Below, in pieces: positions 1 to 10,419 of a stretch of DNA of 64,000 nucleotides (the stretch's first letter is position 1; each line of letters starts with the position of its first letter). A model generated the notes under the pieces. It saw nothing but the letters and a program-made list of their open reading frames with translations, was not told the DNA's origin and did not search any database. Position numbers and translations under genes: made by a program. The stretch comes from Seminavis robusta (lineage: Eukaryota; Bacillariophyta; Bacillariophyceae; Naviculales; Naviculaceae), in the NCBI GenBank assembly GCA_903772945.1, contig CAICTM010000045.1:90960-154959 (forward strand), in the 5' to 3' direction.

Positions 1-291
1 CGAACATTCAAATCTACCGTTGCACACAAACGGCGCGTAAATACAGCTCATTCGGTACGAGAGGCTCCCGTAGGCCGGGCCAGCACGATTAAATGGCGCT
101 CCTCGTAACTTCCCGCCAAAGCATTGTCAATGCTACCCACGCCAGAGATCCATCTTCGTTCACACACACATGCATGCCATTCATCAGTGATGATGTCTAC
201 GGTAGCTTGCCTCCAACAACTCCTCCCATTTATTTGAATCCAATCCAAAAGATCCGTGTCCAGTCTGACTACTACTATTATTAAAAAGACA
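1..291. other. Upstream region of the VSR-like gene
   Basis: I see no supported gene here. Short open frames on both strands overlap each other and carry no recognisable motif. The stretch presumably holds the promoter and 5' leader of the following receptor-like gene. Confidence 0.5.
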
Positions 292-1764
292 ATGACAATG
301 ATGATGTTGCGTTCCGCTTCGCTTCTTTTGATCCTCCTTCCGTCTCTGACGACCGCCTTTGGTCCTCCATGGTGGGCCAACGAAACCGTGACAACCTATG
401 CGAACTGGCCTTCGGAAGTGGTTTCCATTTTGGAGGAAGAAAAGCAGACGTATCAATCGGATTCCTTTCCCGGCCTTCCCACTGTGCGTGTCTTTCAAGC
501 CTTTCCGGAGTACGAGCCTCGTGTCTGGCCGCTAATGAAGGGCATTAGCTGGCGTATGAATCCCCTTTTGTGGCCTCATGTGCACTACTACATGGAAGGC
601 GGACTCGAGTATGGCTGTCGTACTCTCCAAGATAAGAAACAAGTTCCCGTCGACAGCGCCCATTGTCATCGTCATTGCATCCACGGTGGTCGCTACTGTG
701 TCCCTCAGAAGTTTGAAGTCGATACCAATGGACCGCAAGGAAAAGATGCCCTCAAGGAAATGTCGCGTCGTCTCTGTTTGGATTCCATCTTTCACGCCAA
801 GGACAAGCGCTTTATCGCCTACCTAGAAGGATTTGATCACGAAAACTGCTTTCAAGCAGATCACATTCGCAACTGCTCTCTCAATGTCATGAACTCGGTC
901 GGCGCCGAATGGTCCAAGATTGAAGCGTGTGTCGATGAATCCAACTGGAGTGCGGATATCGAAAACCCCATTCTGGAGCGCAACCTCAAACATGTTCACA
1001 AACCCCACAATTTTACCATTGCCGATATGCCCATGATTACCATTGATGCCAAACCCGTTCCAGGCAATGCCGATGGCATGTTGGATACCAACACTATCTT
1101 TCATACGTACTGCCAGGCATTTCCCGAACATTACGAGCGTCCGTTTGCTTGTGATGCCTGCGAGGGATGCCAAGATACCCGCACGTGTCTCTGGACACTA
1201 GAGTGCGATGGAGAACCCTTTGATATGGCTATCTTCTTGGACGATGGCAAGACGGATCCAGTGGATTTGCCACATGCCACGGTTACCCCCGAGATTCATA
1301 CCAAGCCCGCCACGGATGCTCCCAAAAAGACACAACCTCCCAAACAAAAAGATGACGCCACCCCAGAAGATCATTCGTATGCCAATGCAGCCAACAGTGA
1401 CACCACCGCCACCAACCAGGACGCCGTGCAACACGAGGCTGCCTCGTGGGTCGTCTTTGTCTGCTTGTTCTTTTTGGCCGCATTGACATGTCCGGTTGCA
1501 TATTACATTTACCGCGAACGCCGCACCAAGGCACTCATGGAAGAAATCAAGGCGGGCAAGTACGCGAGCGAATTCCGCGACCAATCTGGTTACAAGGACA
1601 AGGAGTTGGGAGGACGACAAAAGGATGAAGAGGAAGCTTATGTGGACGTTGTGGTGGATTCTGCGACATCCAACGATATTACCGTGGAGGATTTGATGGA
1701 TGACGAATCGGAATGGGCGGAAAACAAGCGTGTCAACCCCAGCGCCTTGCCAGAAATTTCGTAA
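292..1764 (+). CDS. Vacuolar sorting receptor-like type I membrane protein
   Basis: Single-exon gene of 490 residues. The frame is open upstream, but the first ATG is at 292, just before a hydrophobic signal peptide ending near TTAF. The lumenal part is Cys-rich and contains CIHGGRYC followed by a QGKDAL-type stretch, matching the central region of plant VSR/BP-80 receptors, which sort soluble cargo from the Golgi to vacuoles. A Pro/Thr-rich linker (about 350-395) leads to one membrane segment (WVVFVCLFFLAALTCPVAYY), then a basic stop-transfer and an acidic cytosolic tail. Plant VSRs are about 620 residues and start with a protease-associated domain. I do not see that domain here, nor the YMPL-type tail signal, so cargo or adaptor use may differ. 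Family assignment is good; cargo is unknown. Confidence 0.75.
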   Translation: MTMMMLRSASLLLILLPSLTTAFGPPWWANETVTTYANWPSEVVSILEEEKQTYQSDSFPGLPTVRVFQAFPEYEPRVWPLMKGISWRMNPLLWPHVHYYMEGGLEYGCRTLQDKKQVPVDSAHCHRHCIHGGRYCVPQKFEVDTNGPQGKDALKEMSRRLCLDSIFHAKDKRFIAYLEGFDHENCFQADHIRNCSLNVMNSVGAEWSKIEACVDESNWSADIENPILERNLKHVHKPHNFTIADMPMITIDAKPVPGNADGMLDTNTIFHTYCQAFPEHYERPFACDACEGCQDTRTCLWTLECDGEPFDMAIFLDDGKTDPVDLPHATVTPEIHTKPATDAPKKTQPPKQKDDATPEDHSYANAANSDTTATNQDAVQHEAASWVVFVCLFFLAALTCPVAYYIYRERRTKALMEEIKAGKYASEFRDQSGYKDKELGGRQKDEEEAYVDVVVDSATSNDITVEDLMDDESEWAENKRVNPSALPEIS

Positions 1765-2013
1765 AACAGAGCGGCATTGTAGAGGAGGACGAATGGCGGC
1801 ATTTAAATGGGCCGCCCACGAAAAAGTAGGTAACAATACTATATAGATTCATACAGATCACTATCCTTTTGGCTTGCCACAACCGGAGTTGCTATCAGCT
1901 TGCTATCTGACTGGCATTGGCTGAGTGAACGAAACTGCACAATAATAATTCGATTCAACTGCTGCTACCACGAATGTTCCGTCTTATCTATGCAACGGAA
2001 GATGATTCTCTTT

Positions 2014-3219
2014 TCACGACGAAAGTTCACTTACATGATCGGATTCGTCGGTTGAGCAAGTGGACTCGTCTCCTGAGGGTGCGTCACTGGCGATTTTTGT
2101 GGCAGTAGCAAAGGAAAACCCAAGCTGGTCAACAGCAGTGCCAAATCTTCCATGGATACCTGCCAATCGGGAACTAGGGCCACCTTCAAACTCTGTGGCT
2201 TCTGACCCCGGGAGGGGCATGCCACCTTCAAACTCTGTTGCTTCTAAACCTGGGAGGTACATGCCATACATGGGGGAGACAAAGCCCCTTAGGGTATGCA
2301 GTTGAACTGCAGTGACACGAGTTCCATCTGACCAGACAACAATCTTGGTAATCCCATCATCTGGGTTGACCTCGAATGTATGTTCCTCCTTTTCCCATTG
2401 TCCTCGCACGCTGCAACCATGGAAGGCAACGTCTGTGTTGTCGCATGCACCAGGGTAGTCATCAAACTCGAGATAGATTCGCTTGATGGTGCATGGATAC
2501 TTGGCGTCCTTTTGAAAGTTCGTCATCATAGATCCAATTTCAATGTGCACCTTCTTGACATTGGAGGGATTGCACCCAGAGTCAAACGGCCTACCACCAC
2601 AACCACCCACTGCGGCGATCTTGTTTATGTTCCATTTCATGCCTTCTGGGAGGCAGGGGCTTGCCATGATGGCTGCGTGGGGACGTTCATTGACTTTGGC
2701 AAAGGAGAAGCCAAGCTTGTCAATGGCAGCACCATATCTGCCATGAATTCCCACCAATTGTGATCCTTGGGGGCCTTTGAATTCACTTTCCAAAGATTCG
2801 GGTCGTGGCAAGCCATACATGGGAGAAACAATCCCTTTTTCAGTGTAGAACTGAATTGCATTGACCAGGAAACCATCCGACCAGACCACAGTCTTTACGA
2901 TGCTATCACCATCATTCACATTGAAGAAATATTTCTTGGTGCCAACGTTCAAGCCAGCTGGGTACCAATGATAGTAGATGGCATCTCCTCGGTTGCTGCA
3001 AGTTTTGTGAAATCTCAAAAAGATTCGCTTGACAGTTGATGTATAGTATTTTCCATTCTGCAACACATATGAGAAGATTGGTCCACACTCAACGTGCACT
3101 TGCCAGACACCAGTTGGGTTGCAGCCAGAGTCAAAGGGCCTTCCTCCATTGCCTCCAACGCCAGGAATCTTTGCGAGCGATAGTTTCGTGGTTGGCTCTT
3201 CCTTTTGGTCCATGGCCAT
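2014..3219 (-). CDS. Two-domain jacalin-like lectin
   Basis: Encodes about 401 residues from the ATG at 3219 (a second in-frame ATG lies at 3213; the frame is open further upstream only through a GTG). Two tandem jacalin-type beta-prism domains are visible, at roughly residues 19-175 and 200-370. Each starts with GGRPFDSGCNP, has a VVWSDG strand in the middle and ends with GIHGR-G-(A/T)-(A/V)-D-LGFSFA. Jacalin-like domains usually bind mannose- or galactose-type glycans. There is no signal peptide, so a cytosolic protein is likely. In the second domain a GGMPLPGSEATEFEG-like segment is repeated. The end of the frame reads through a GTAAGT (about 2023-2028 on the minus strand), which could be a splice donor, so the true C-terminus may lie in another exon. 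Confidence 0.8.
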   Translation of the reverse strand: MAMDQKEEPTTKLSLAKIPGVGGNGGRPFDSGCNPTGVWQVHVECGPIFSYVLQNGKYYTSTVKRIFLRFHKTCSNRGDAIYYHWYPAGLNVGTKKYFFNVNDGDSIVKTVVWSDGFLVNAIQFYTEKGIVSPMYGLPRPESLESEFKGPQGSQLVGIHGRYGAAIDKLGFSFAKVNERPHAAIMASPCLPEGMKWNINKIAAVGGCGGRPFDSGCNPSNVKKVHIEIGSMMTNFQKDAKYPCTIKRIYLEFDDYPGACDNTDVAFHGCSVRGQWEKEEHTFEVNPDDGITKIVVWSDGTRVTAVQLHTLRGFVSPMYGMYLPGLEATEFEGGMPLPGSEATEFEGGPSSRLAGIHGRFGTAVDQLGFSFATATKIASDAPSGDESTCSTDESDHVSELSS

Positions 3220-4053
3220 GCTCTGTTTTGTTGTCACACTTTTCTGTTTTTGAAGGAGTGAAACTAATGTGCGGGTACGATGTACGCTACATGAGTAGTA
3301 GTTGTTGTGTCAAGATTGTGTCCTCACTCTTTGGTTTGACGAATGTTCCTTCAGGTTTTTATGCGAACGATGATAGGGAAGATTTAGATGTGGATCCTCT
3401 TGTCATTGGATTGATTCGATTGATCATTCGATTCATTGGAGGGGACTTTGGCGTGGAAAAAGGTTCCACGCGTGGCGATTAAACGTGGAATTTCTCATCC
3501 GAGCGTGGACCATAGCAAGAGTTTGCAGCTCTAGCTCTGGGAACCCACGTTGCTTGAGACAAAGGGGGTTGGGGTGGGTAGATTATCTGCTGCTGCTCTA
3601 GTAGGGTACAGAAGCCGGCGAGGGCCTGGCTGCTTTGCTTTCCTTGGCCATAAAGCCAATGGAGACCATCCCTTGCATGCCTGAGGTCCTTGGGGTATCC
3701 TTCTTTCTTTGAAGGGCACCGCTATGCATACCTCTACTGGAAAACGCTAACGGTATGACATACCGTAATACCGTACCGGTATGACAAGTCCTGGTCTTGG
3801 CTCTGGTCTGTAGAGCTTCTGTAGTTCCTGGTATGCATAGGTTCTGCCTAAAAAGATGTGTTCGTACTAACTGGCATTGTCATTAGTGACCGCCCTACCT
3901 GGTAGAACTACCGCTGCGAAATTTTCAAACTTCTCATGAAGTCCACGTGTGGACCAATCGTTTCCTTCCATCAAGAATCCACAACTCTGTTGCTTTCATT
4001 CTCTCAATGTATCTTACCAGCTCTAGCCTCACTTCAGAAGAAACGAGGACACA
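3220..4053. other. Intergenic region between lectin genes
   Basis: No coding region is supported. It contains short palindromic GGTACC/ACCGGT-type tracts around 3750-3785 (for example TACCGTAATACCGTACCGGTA). A GC-richer block around 3530-3720 has small open frames without motifs. Confidence 0.5.
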
Positions 4054-4704
4054 ATGATTTCTTTCGGTCGAATTCCATTTGCATTGCTGGTGTTTTCATT
4101 ATTCTTGCAGCGTATCAGAGGCACCACCACATGTTACATGGCCAAGCCTGACCCTGCAGGAGGCAAAGGCGGGCAGCTGTTCGACTCTGGTGTCAATTTT
4201 TCGGGCGTCAAGAGTTTTAACATCGTATATGGGCCGGGATACTCCGGGCCTCACTATCTTAAGGCTACCATCAGGCGAGTCTTCATCACGTTCCAAGACG
4301 ACGGTGTCTTCGACGACGACATGAGGAACGATCTCTACCAAGGTCAGCGTTTGTCTGCCAGCTCAAGTAATGGGGAACTTTCTTTCAATGTGGGTCCCGA
4401 TGACCCCATCGTGAAGGTCACGGTTTGGACTGATGGTACTTTGGCGAATGCTGTGCAGTTCCAAGTCAAATCCGGTTTTGTTTCCCAACTGTACGGAGCC
4501 CCTCCAGTTGAGGCCCAGCCACACGAGTTTCAGGGCGATCAGTTGGTGGGTGTGTATGGAGCGTTTGGAGACGCAATGGACAGTCTTGGCTTTTCGTTTA
4601 TATCCCAGTGTACTCAAGGCAGCGCAAACGGAGGAACGGGCAGAGCAACATGCTCCGGTACGGAGAAATCCCCAGGTTGTTTGGTAGCAATCACGGCCAC
4701 GTGA
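4054..4704 (+). CDS. Secreted single-domain jacalin-like lectin
   Basis: Encodes 216 residues. The first ~23 residues form a signal peptide (MISFGRIPFALLVFSLFLQ), so unlike its two neighbours this lectin should enter the secretory pathway. One jacalin-type domain spans about residues 30-190: GGKGGQLFDSGVNFSG at the start, VTVWTDGTLANAVQF in the middle, and GVYGAFGDAMDSLGFSF at the end. A Cys-containing tail (CTQGS... TCSGTEKSPGC) may form a disulphide. It lies between two minus-strand jacalin genes. A cell-wall or extracellular glycan-binding role is inference. Confidence 0.8.
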   Translation: MISFGRIPFALLVFSLFLQRIRGTTTCYMAKPDPAGGKGGQLFDSGVNFSGVKSFNIVYGPGYSGPHYLKATIRRVFITFQDDGVFDDDMRNDLYQGQRLSASSSNGELSFNVGPDDPIVKVTVWTDGTLANAVQFQVKSGFVSQLYGAPPVEAQPHEFQGDQLVGVYGAFGDAMDSLGFSFISQCTQGSANGGTGRATCSGTEKSPGCLVAITAT

Positions 4705-5390
4705 ATTCTAGTGGAGCTCTCTCCAAATAGATTGAGCGACGAGCGTTCTCGTCCGAAGCTGATCGAGTAGAAAATCAAGGGCAAAGACTGGCTGCATACG
4801 ACGCTAAACAACAATCCATAAAATACAGTGGACAACTGGTTGCACCATACCAATACGTAGCCAAGCTGGAGTCTAGCTAGCTACCAGCAGCTAATGCATG
4901 GAATCGAATGATTCAATCTATCTCCAATGACCCATCGTCGACGAGCAGGGCGTGGAAATTGTTTTCCACGTGTTTTAAACAAACCTCGTCGCAGACCCAG
5001 CATCAGGGTTTGTTCAAGGACTGTCTCTCCTTGTCGTCGGCAACTGCTTTCTCGTCGTAGAAAAGTTGGTGCCAAACTGACTTCTGAGTGCACCGCTGAA
5101 TATCTGGATGGCACAATAAGCGGTCCCATTGGTGGAGGCAAATCCGAGACGATGGAAGGCATCCGCAGGCTGCACCTATCGAGAACTGTTACTATACAAA
5201 GATACTGCACAAGGTGCTCACAACCATAAATACGCCAACGAATGTGTACATGTACATATTTGATTTCCGTAATTTAGTTTGCTTGCCACCAACACCTCAC
5301 GAGCCTTTCATCAATCACCGTATTCAACCTTTTAACCAACAAGCAACCTTGCCAAAGAGATTGATTGATCTACCACCTACGCCTGGATAG
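4705..5390. other. Intergenic region
   Basis: Overlapping open frames on both strands at about 4881-5229 mirror each other and show no family motif. I do not support a gene here. A downstream exon of the minus-strand lectin at 5391 could lie in this stretch, but I cannot place it. Confidence 0.4.
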
Positions 5391-6020
5391 CTAGCCTTGT
5401 GGTCCTATGCTTACCATGGTAATTGAGTCCTCATCAGTAGTATCGCAGGTAGAAGCAACGTTTCCAATCTCACAAGGGACGTTGCTGGCTGTGGCAAAGG
5501 AGAATCCAAGTTCATGAATGCTACCGCCAAATTTGCCATGGATACCTACCAATCTGGAACCAGGGGTACCTTCAAAGGCTGTCACTTTTGAAGCAAACGA
5601 TACAATCGCTTCTTGTGGTATGCCAAACCTGGGAGAGACAACTCCTGCTCCAGTATGGAACTGGACTGCATGGATGCACCATCCATCTGACCAGACGAGG
5701 ATCTTGACAATTTCATCACCTGGGCCAACCTCAAATGTAAAAGTTATGTTATTTTCTGTATCCACCGGGCATCCCCAATAGATGGCATCCGTCTCAGGGG
5801 TAACATTCTGGTGAAACTGGAGGAAAATCCGTTTGACTGTCGATTTGTAAGACGCGGTTCCCCTCAAAAAGCACTTCCCACATTCAACTTGAACACTCTT
5901 CACACCAGAGGGATTGCAGCCAGAGTCAAATGACAAGGATGAAAAAAGACTACTAGGAACTGCTGGAAGCTTGGTCAAGGTCCATTTTGTTTTGGTTTCT
6001 ACCTTTCGGTCCTGTACCAT
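5391..6020 (-). CDS. Single-domain jacalin-like lectin
   Basis: Encodes 209 residues from the ATG at 6020. One jacalin-like domain covers about residues 25-180: LSFDSGCNPSGVKSVQVECG, then ILVWSDGWCIHAVQFHTGAG, then LVGIHGKFGGSIHELGFSFA. It closely resembles the first domain of the two-domain lectin at 2014-3219, including the linker start (TKLPAVP against AKIPGVG), which points to local duplication. There is no signal peptide. The frame ends just after ATGGTAAGC, a plausible splice donor at the same relative place as in the two-domain paralogue, so a short final exon may be missing from this call. Confidence 0.75.
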   Translation of the reverse strand: MVQDRKVETKTKWTLTKLPAVPSSLFSSLSFDSGCNPSGVKSVQVECGKCFLRGTASYKSTVKRIFLQFHQNVTPETDAIYWGCPVDTENNITFTFEVGPGDEIVKILVWSDGWCIHAVQFHTGAGVVSPRFGIPQEAIVSFASKVTAFEGTPGSRLVGIHGKFGGSIHELGFSFATASNVPCEIGNVASTCDTTDEDSITMVSIGPQG

Positions 6021-6879
6021 GGTCTGCTTGTCTATTTCGGTGAGCAGGTGTTTCTGATTGATTCGAGAGCTAGCTATGCATAGCCACCTTGATACAGTAC
6101 TCTGTTTGTGTCCTTCTGCTTGATTGACACCGGTGTCTCCCAGGTTTTCATGGGAAGAAGGTTGAAACTTTCACATTGGGACATACACGTGTAGTCTTCC
6201 AGGTATGACTGTAGCTTGATCGATTATCGACGAAGAATACCTGTCCGGGGCTAAACAAAGTCTTTCCATGTGCACAGAGAGACCAGGAACAGAGATAACG
6301 TTTGATGGGCAGGATACGTACGTATACAGTCATGGTGTCGGTGAACAGGAAACTTCCGTGGAAACAATGAAAACAGATACGCTGAGGGCATCAGGCGGTT
6401 GTCCATGGCGGATGCGGTCACATGTGTTGTTCATCACCAAACAGAGGTTCTTCGCTGCTACCGTATTGAGTATTGAGGCCGCCCGGTACCAAAGTCCTGG
6501 ATTGTTACTACTAGTATCTCTGCAAGTGGTGCCTCTCGTTTGTCATCTATCAGAGATGCCAACAAAACCTGTGGGAGCAGGCGGAGCAGAAAAATAATGC
6601 ACGGAAAAGTTCGAAAAGTGAGATGGTATTCCTTCTGGATATCTCGCCTTGTGCGGAAACTTGCGTTAAAGCTTTGTTCGCGGAAGGCAAGCAGCTGTTC
6701 AAAGATACCATTGCAAATTCGAGAAGTTGGGAAGCGACGACATCAGCACCCATCAACCATCAATAGAGAAAGAAAAAAAAAACAGATCAACCTCTTGAGC
6801 TTTGCATCCCACTTTGAGCTTTCATAATCTTGCCGTCTTTTCGATCATTGCAACACCGCTCTCCACTAACTACTAGGCC
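6021..6879. other. Intergenic region
   Basis: Only short unsupported frames are visible. A CT-rich, A-rich stretch (6770-6830) just before 6880 may be the promoter or leader of the next gene. Confidence 0.4.
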
Positions 6880-7434
6880 ATGATGCCTCGATCTCTTCTT
6901 GTGACTGCTCTGATGCTGACATCGTCGGCGCATGCCTTTGTCATGTTCCCATTATTTGCAGTGCGAACGCCTACTACTACCAGCGTTTCTTCATCCAGTG
7001 ATAGTAGTAATAACGAGAAGAATAACCAGTCGTATCCTCCCGAATTCCACAGAGCGGTGGAATGTGCCAAGAATCAAGGCATGTGCAACGTGGACGAATT
7101 GTTGACATTGGCACAAGAATTGGAGGATTACGACGACAGTTGTTTGTGGGAGATTCCCATGAATGGAGACTCGTCGAAAGATGACGATGAAGACTGCGAA
7201 ACGGAATTTTTGGATCGGCTCGATATTGCCGATTTGTTGCGGGCCGAACGAGAAATGATGCAACGCCGTGAAAATGCCCTCGAATTTTCCAATCTATTTC
7301 GTGAAAAAATTGAACAAGATGAACTCAGCAAAGAGCAGCATGATGAAGATGAAGAGTGTCCACCCAAGGAAGTCATTGACACATACTCCAAGTATTACGA
7401 AACAGTATATTCACAAACGGGATGTGGGCCATAG
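6880..7434 (+). CDS. Secretory or plastid-targeted protein of unknown function
   Basis: Encodes 184 residues. The N-terminus is a signal peptide with a predicted break at SSAHA|FVMFP. Phe at +1 followed by a Ser/Thr-rich stretch (residues 26-45) is the known diatom bipartite plastid presequence pattern, so plastid import is a reasonable inference. The mature part is acidic with helical, charge-rich segments (DLLRAEREMMQRRENALEF) and Cys at several positions (CAKNQGMC, CLW, CETE, CPP, CGP at the end). I recognise no domain. Single exon, with no close neighbour suggesting a pathway. Confidence 0.65.
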   Translation: MMPRSLLVTALMLTSSAHAFVMFPLFAVRTPTTTSVSSSSDSSNNEKNNQSYPPEFHRAVECAKNQGMCNVDELLTLAQELEDYDDSCLWEIPMNGDSSKDDDEDCETEFLDRLDIADLLRAEREMMQRRENALEFSNLFREKIEQDELSKEQHDEDEECPPKEVIDTYSKYYETVYSQTGCGP

Positions 7435-8650
7435 AGAAAAATATGAATTGATGATTTGTTTGAGCAAGAAAGTTCACAATCCACAATCCACCGAACAAAA
7501 CTATGCAATACAAAAACAAGAGTTGCCCCTTCTTTTATGCCAGACCTTTCTGATTCCATTCCAAGAAAGACTCCCAAGACCCATGACATGCCCATTCGTT
7601 TGGAGTTGCCTTATCAGTTTCAATACGTTCTAGATCATTCCTTATTGATAAAATTACTTACGTACTTTCATCAAAGCGAAAGATAGTGTCTCTGGCGGGC
7701 TTTTCGCAGTGGGGCTTGCCCGTTTCAGTGATGCGATTCGATTCGATTCTGGTGCTCGAACCTCTAGCTAGAGATGCCGTTAGATAGTTGTACCTCGTGC
7801 TCTGCTTTGGGCGGGATGAAACGGGGGCCATTTGGGTAGAGACCTCGTGTGATTGACGATGCCGATAGCATAGGGCCCTTGCTTTGTTGGCCAACTGCAG
7901 GTCAAAAGTTGATGGGATACATCTACCCTCACAGACAATCTCTCTTCTCGCTTCTTTCGGTCTTTGTTACTTCAGTACAACTTGCAAAACTGTATTTTCC
8001 AGAACTAGCTAGCTAGCTAGCTAACCACAACAAGTAAGTGCTGTGCCATCCAGTTTCAATGGCTGCAGACCTTTTCGACACTTGTTGTTGGAGCCACGCC
8101 CACTTCTGTTTTTATTAATAAGAAGGGCAACCTACCCTGCAGCAACCCATAAGCTTTCCCCCAGCAGTATCACCAACACAAGAGTACAGCGTACACTCGT
8201 ATTGTGAAAGCAAGCACAGAGGTTGACCAATGCCTCAGGAGATGGGGGGGATATGATGCTGGAGTGAGTGCCGCCCACCTACTAGTAGGATTCTTGGAAC
8301 ATCCATCGTTGGTCTCGAGTCGTATGCATACATGTCCCGGTACATCGCGCCAATTGGAGTTGCGGGGAATGGGCTTTCACAGCATTTCCTTTGGGTCAAA
8401 CTGATTGTTTGGGTTAATCTTCCACTTTGAGTCATGCTCCCAGATTGTGTCATTCTTCTAGCTAGATTGCGTCATTCTTCTATTTTCAGTCATTCTTCCA
8501 AAAGAAAACATTTTAAGAACCTGGCAAACCTGTAAAACACGTATTCCCGCAACTTCATTCGTGGAAGCTTGCAGGATCTTTTTTTATCGATAAGATCTGC
8601 GACGACAGTCAAAGTCTGGTACCACCGGTAGACCACAATAACGCAAATAA
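7435..8650. other. Intergenic region with left copy of a direct repeat
   Basis: No gene is supported. Positions 7873-8080 carry the left copy of a ~210 bp repeat also present at 9694-9903. Short CTAG-type tandem palindromes occur near 8009. The stretch at 8440-8500 repeats TCATTCTTC (GTCATTCTTCTAGCTAG / GTCATTCTTCTATTTTC / GTCATTCTTCCAAAAG). Confidence 0.6.
7873..8080 (+). repeat. Direct repeat, left copy
   Basis: Shares order and sequence with 9694-9903. Both start GGGCCCTT, then TTGTTGGCCAACTGCAG, then TCTCTTCT(C/T)GCTTCTTTC, then CAGAACTAG with CTAG repeats, and end CCAGTTTCA(A/G)TGGCTGCAGACCTTTT. Both copies face the same way and flank the DUF2306 gene. The nature of the repeat (old mobile-element end or segmental duplication) is unknown. 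Confidence 0.75.
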
Positions 8651-9646
8651 ATGGAGATGGAAAAAGTAGTTGTGGAAGACACGGCAATGCCCATGTCAAA
8701 CCGCCACCACCACACTGCTGATGACGATAACGACGCCATCATGAACGTGACGGAGACGACTCCAATTTTGTCGACTGCAACAACAAGCACTGTTACGTTT
8801 ACACCGCTGTTTCGATTGACCGCATTGGCATGGTGTTCCACGATTTCCTTTGCGCTGTTTGCGTTGTTTCAGTACGTATTGCCGGCTATAACAAGCACCA
8901 TAAGAAACGACGGCAACTATCAACAGCGCTGGGAACAGACCGACCCTGGATTGTACCGTAGTGGTAAAACTAGTACTGCCAACGGGTTGATGGTGGTCCA
9001 CATGATGGGTGGCATCTTCCTCATGTTGGCAGGGCCGATCCAGCTCATCCCGTGGATGCGAAAGAACAAGCGCTTGCAGTATCATCGTTGGATCGGACGG
9101 GTCTATCTGCTGGCCGCCTTGACGGCGAGTTGCGGCGCCACAACGTTTGTCTTGTTGTTTCGAACATCGCGATTATGGATCCATGAAGATATTCAAAATG
9201 TCTTGTTTGGACTGGCCGTCATTGCTTGCAGCCTGCAATCGTACCGATACATTGCCATACCATCGCAGAAAGATATACAACTACACAAGTTCTGGAGCTG
9301 GAGCCTGGTTGGATTTATCTTCACCGGGGCACCCTTGTATCGCATTTGTTCCTGGCCCATTTATATCTTGGCCACGAACGTGTTACCACCCGTGGGAAAC
9401 ATCACTCCTCATCCCATCATCAGCGCTTCCTTCTACTGCATCTTTCTGCCGCTCATCCTCTCTATGATATTATACAAGTATCGTCACAACCATCATCAAT
9501 CATGGAAACCTGACACGGGAGTCTTGAATGGAGCGCTGGCAATGCTGCTGGTGTTGTGGTTGCCCCTGTTGATGTTCACGTGGATACCCGCCATATTCGA
9601 CCGACCCACGACCAATGCAACCACGGAAATGAAAATCGATGCATAA
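8651..9646 (+). CDS. DUF2306-type multi-pass membrane protein
   Basis: Encodes 331 residues, single exon. After a hydrophilic N-terminus (about 1-55) there are around seven membrane segments. The central block, with VHMMGGIFLMLAGPIQLIPW followed by YHRWIGRVYLLAAL, is the DUF2306 family pattern (His in TM2, G-P-Q, then HR-GR-Y). The family has no established biochemical function. It is common in bacteria, and eukaryotic copies are found in algae and fungi. The gene sits between two direct repeats, which could reflect local duplication or past mobilisation. Confidence 0.7.
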   Translation: MEMEKVVVEDTAMPMSNRHHHTADDDNDAIMNVTETTPILSTATTSTVTFTPLFRLTALAWCSTISFALFALFQYVLPAITSTIRNDGNYQQRWEQTDPGLYRSGKTSTANGLMVVHMMGGIFLMLAGPIQLIPWMRKNKRLQYHRWIGRVYLLAALTASCGATTFVLLFRTSRLWIHEDIQNVLFGLAVIACSLQSYRYIAIPSQKDIQLHKFWSWSLVGFIFTGAPLYRICSWPIYILATNVLPPVGNITPHPIISASFYCIFLPLILSMILYKYRHNHHQSWKPDTGVLNGALAMLLVLWLPLLMFTWIPAIFDRPTTNATTEMKIDA

Positions 9647-10419
9647 TGATCCAATTACCATGTGCCGTACCGGTGCAGTAGCTAGCTACCGTTGGGCCCT
9701 TTGTTGGCCAACTGCAGTTCAAAATTTGATGGGGGAAATAATGAGCTTTCACGCAGGCAATGTCTCTTCTTGCTTCTTTCTGGCTTGTCTATGTGCCATA
9801 GGACGGTACGACTTGTGAAACTTATGTTGCAGAACTAGTAGCTAGCTATCCAGCCGACAAGAGTGCATGCTATCCAGTTTCAGTGGCTGCAGACCTTTTG
9901 GACATCTTTTGCCCCCCCCCCCCCCCTCGCCACAAGAGCATTCCTTGTGCAACCAAGCAACGAGGTTACGCTTGGGTCGGGTGATGATCCTGGCACGTGT
10001 TCTTGCCCGGAACGGAAAATGATGACCCGACGAACGTTGCTTGTAGCCACTCCAACGACATGATGACATGAAGAAGCCTACTATCGTAGACTTCCATTAT
10101 GTATGGTTGCACACAGCAAACCAATGATTATGAATTAACAGTGGGGTACAAAAATTGGGCCCTCCAAGCACTAAATGGCAATGCTCGAATCCCGTGCGAG
10201 TGTGAGTGTGTACGTATGTTGTGTTTGGTTGCCTTTAACGTCTTCTGCAAATACAGACGACGAGGTTTCTTCGAACAACCATCGTTGTGCTCGAAAAAGC
10301 AAACAAACAGGCAGGCTCGTCCTGGGACCCTGAATTCAATACCATGATTCGATTCCATTCTATCCCGCCACATGATGGATGACCCAATATATTGTCGTGT
10401 GTACTCTTAGTCAACAGTT
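9647..10419. other. Intergenic region with right repeat copy and poly-C run
   Basis: Holds the right copy of the direct repeat (9694-9903), followed at once by an uninterrupted run of C (9913-9927 or so). No coding region is supported between there and the 3' end of the UCH gene. Confidence 0.6.
9694..9903 (+). repeat. Direct repeat, right copy
   Basis: Second copy of the 7873-8080 repeat, in the same orientation and diverged by substitutions and small indels. It ends at a poly-C run that the left copy lacks. Confidence 0.75.

Noticed and set aside
1198-1836. 212-residue minus-strand frame
   Set aside because: Antisense shadow of the VSR-like gene; no motif, and the plus frame has a signal peptide, VSR signature and membrane anchor.
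9842-10069. Frames across the poly-C run
   Set aside because: The open frame comes from the homopolymer and repeat; no coding signal.
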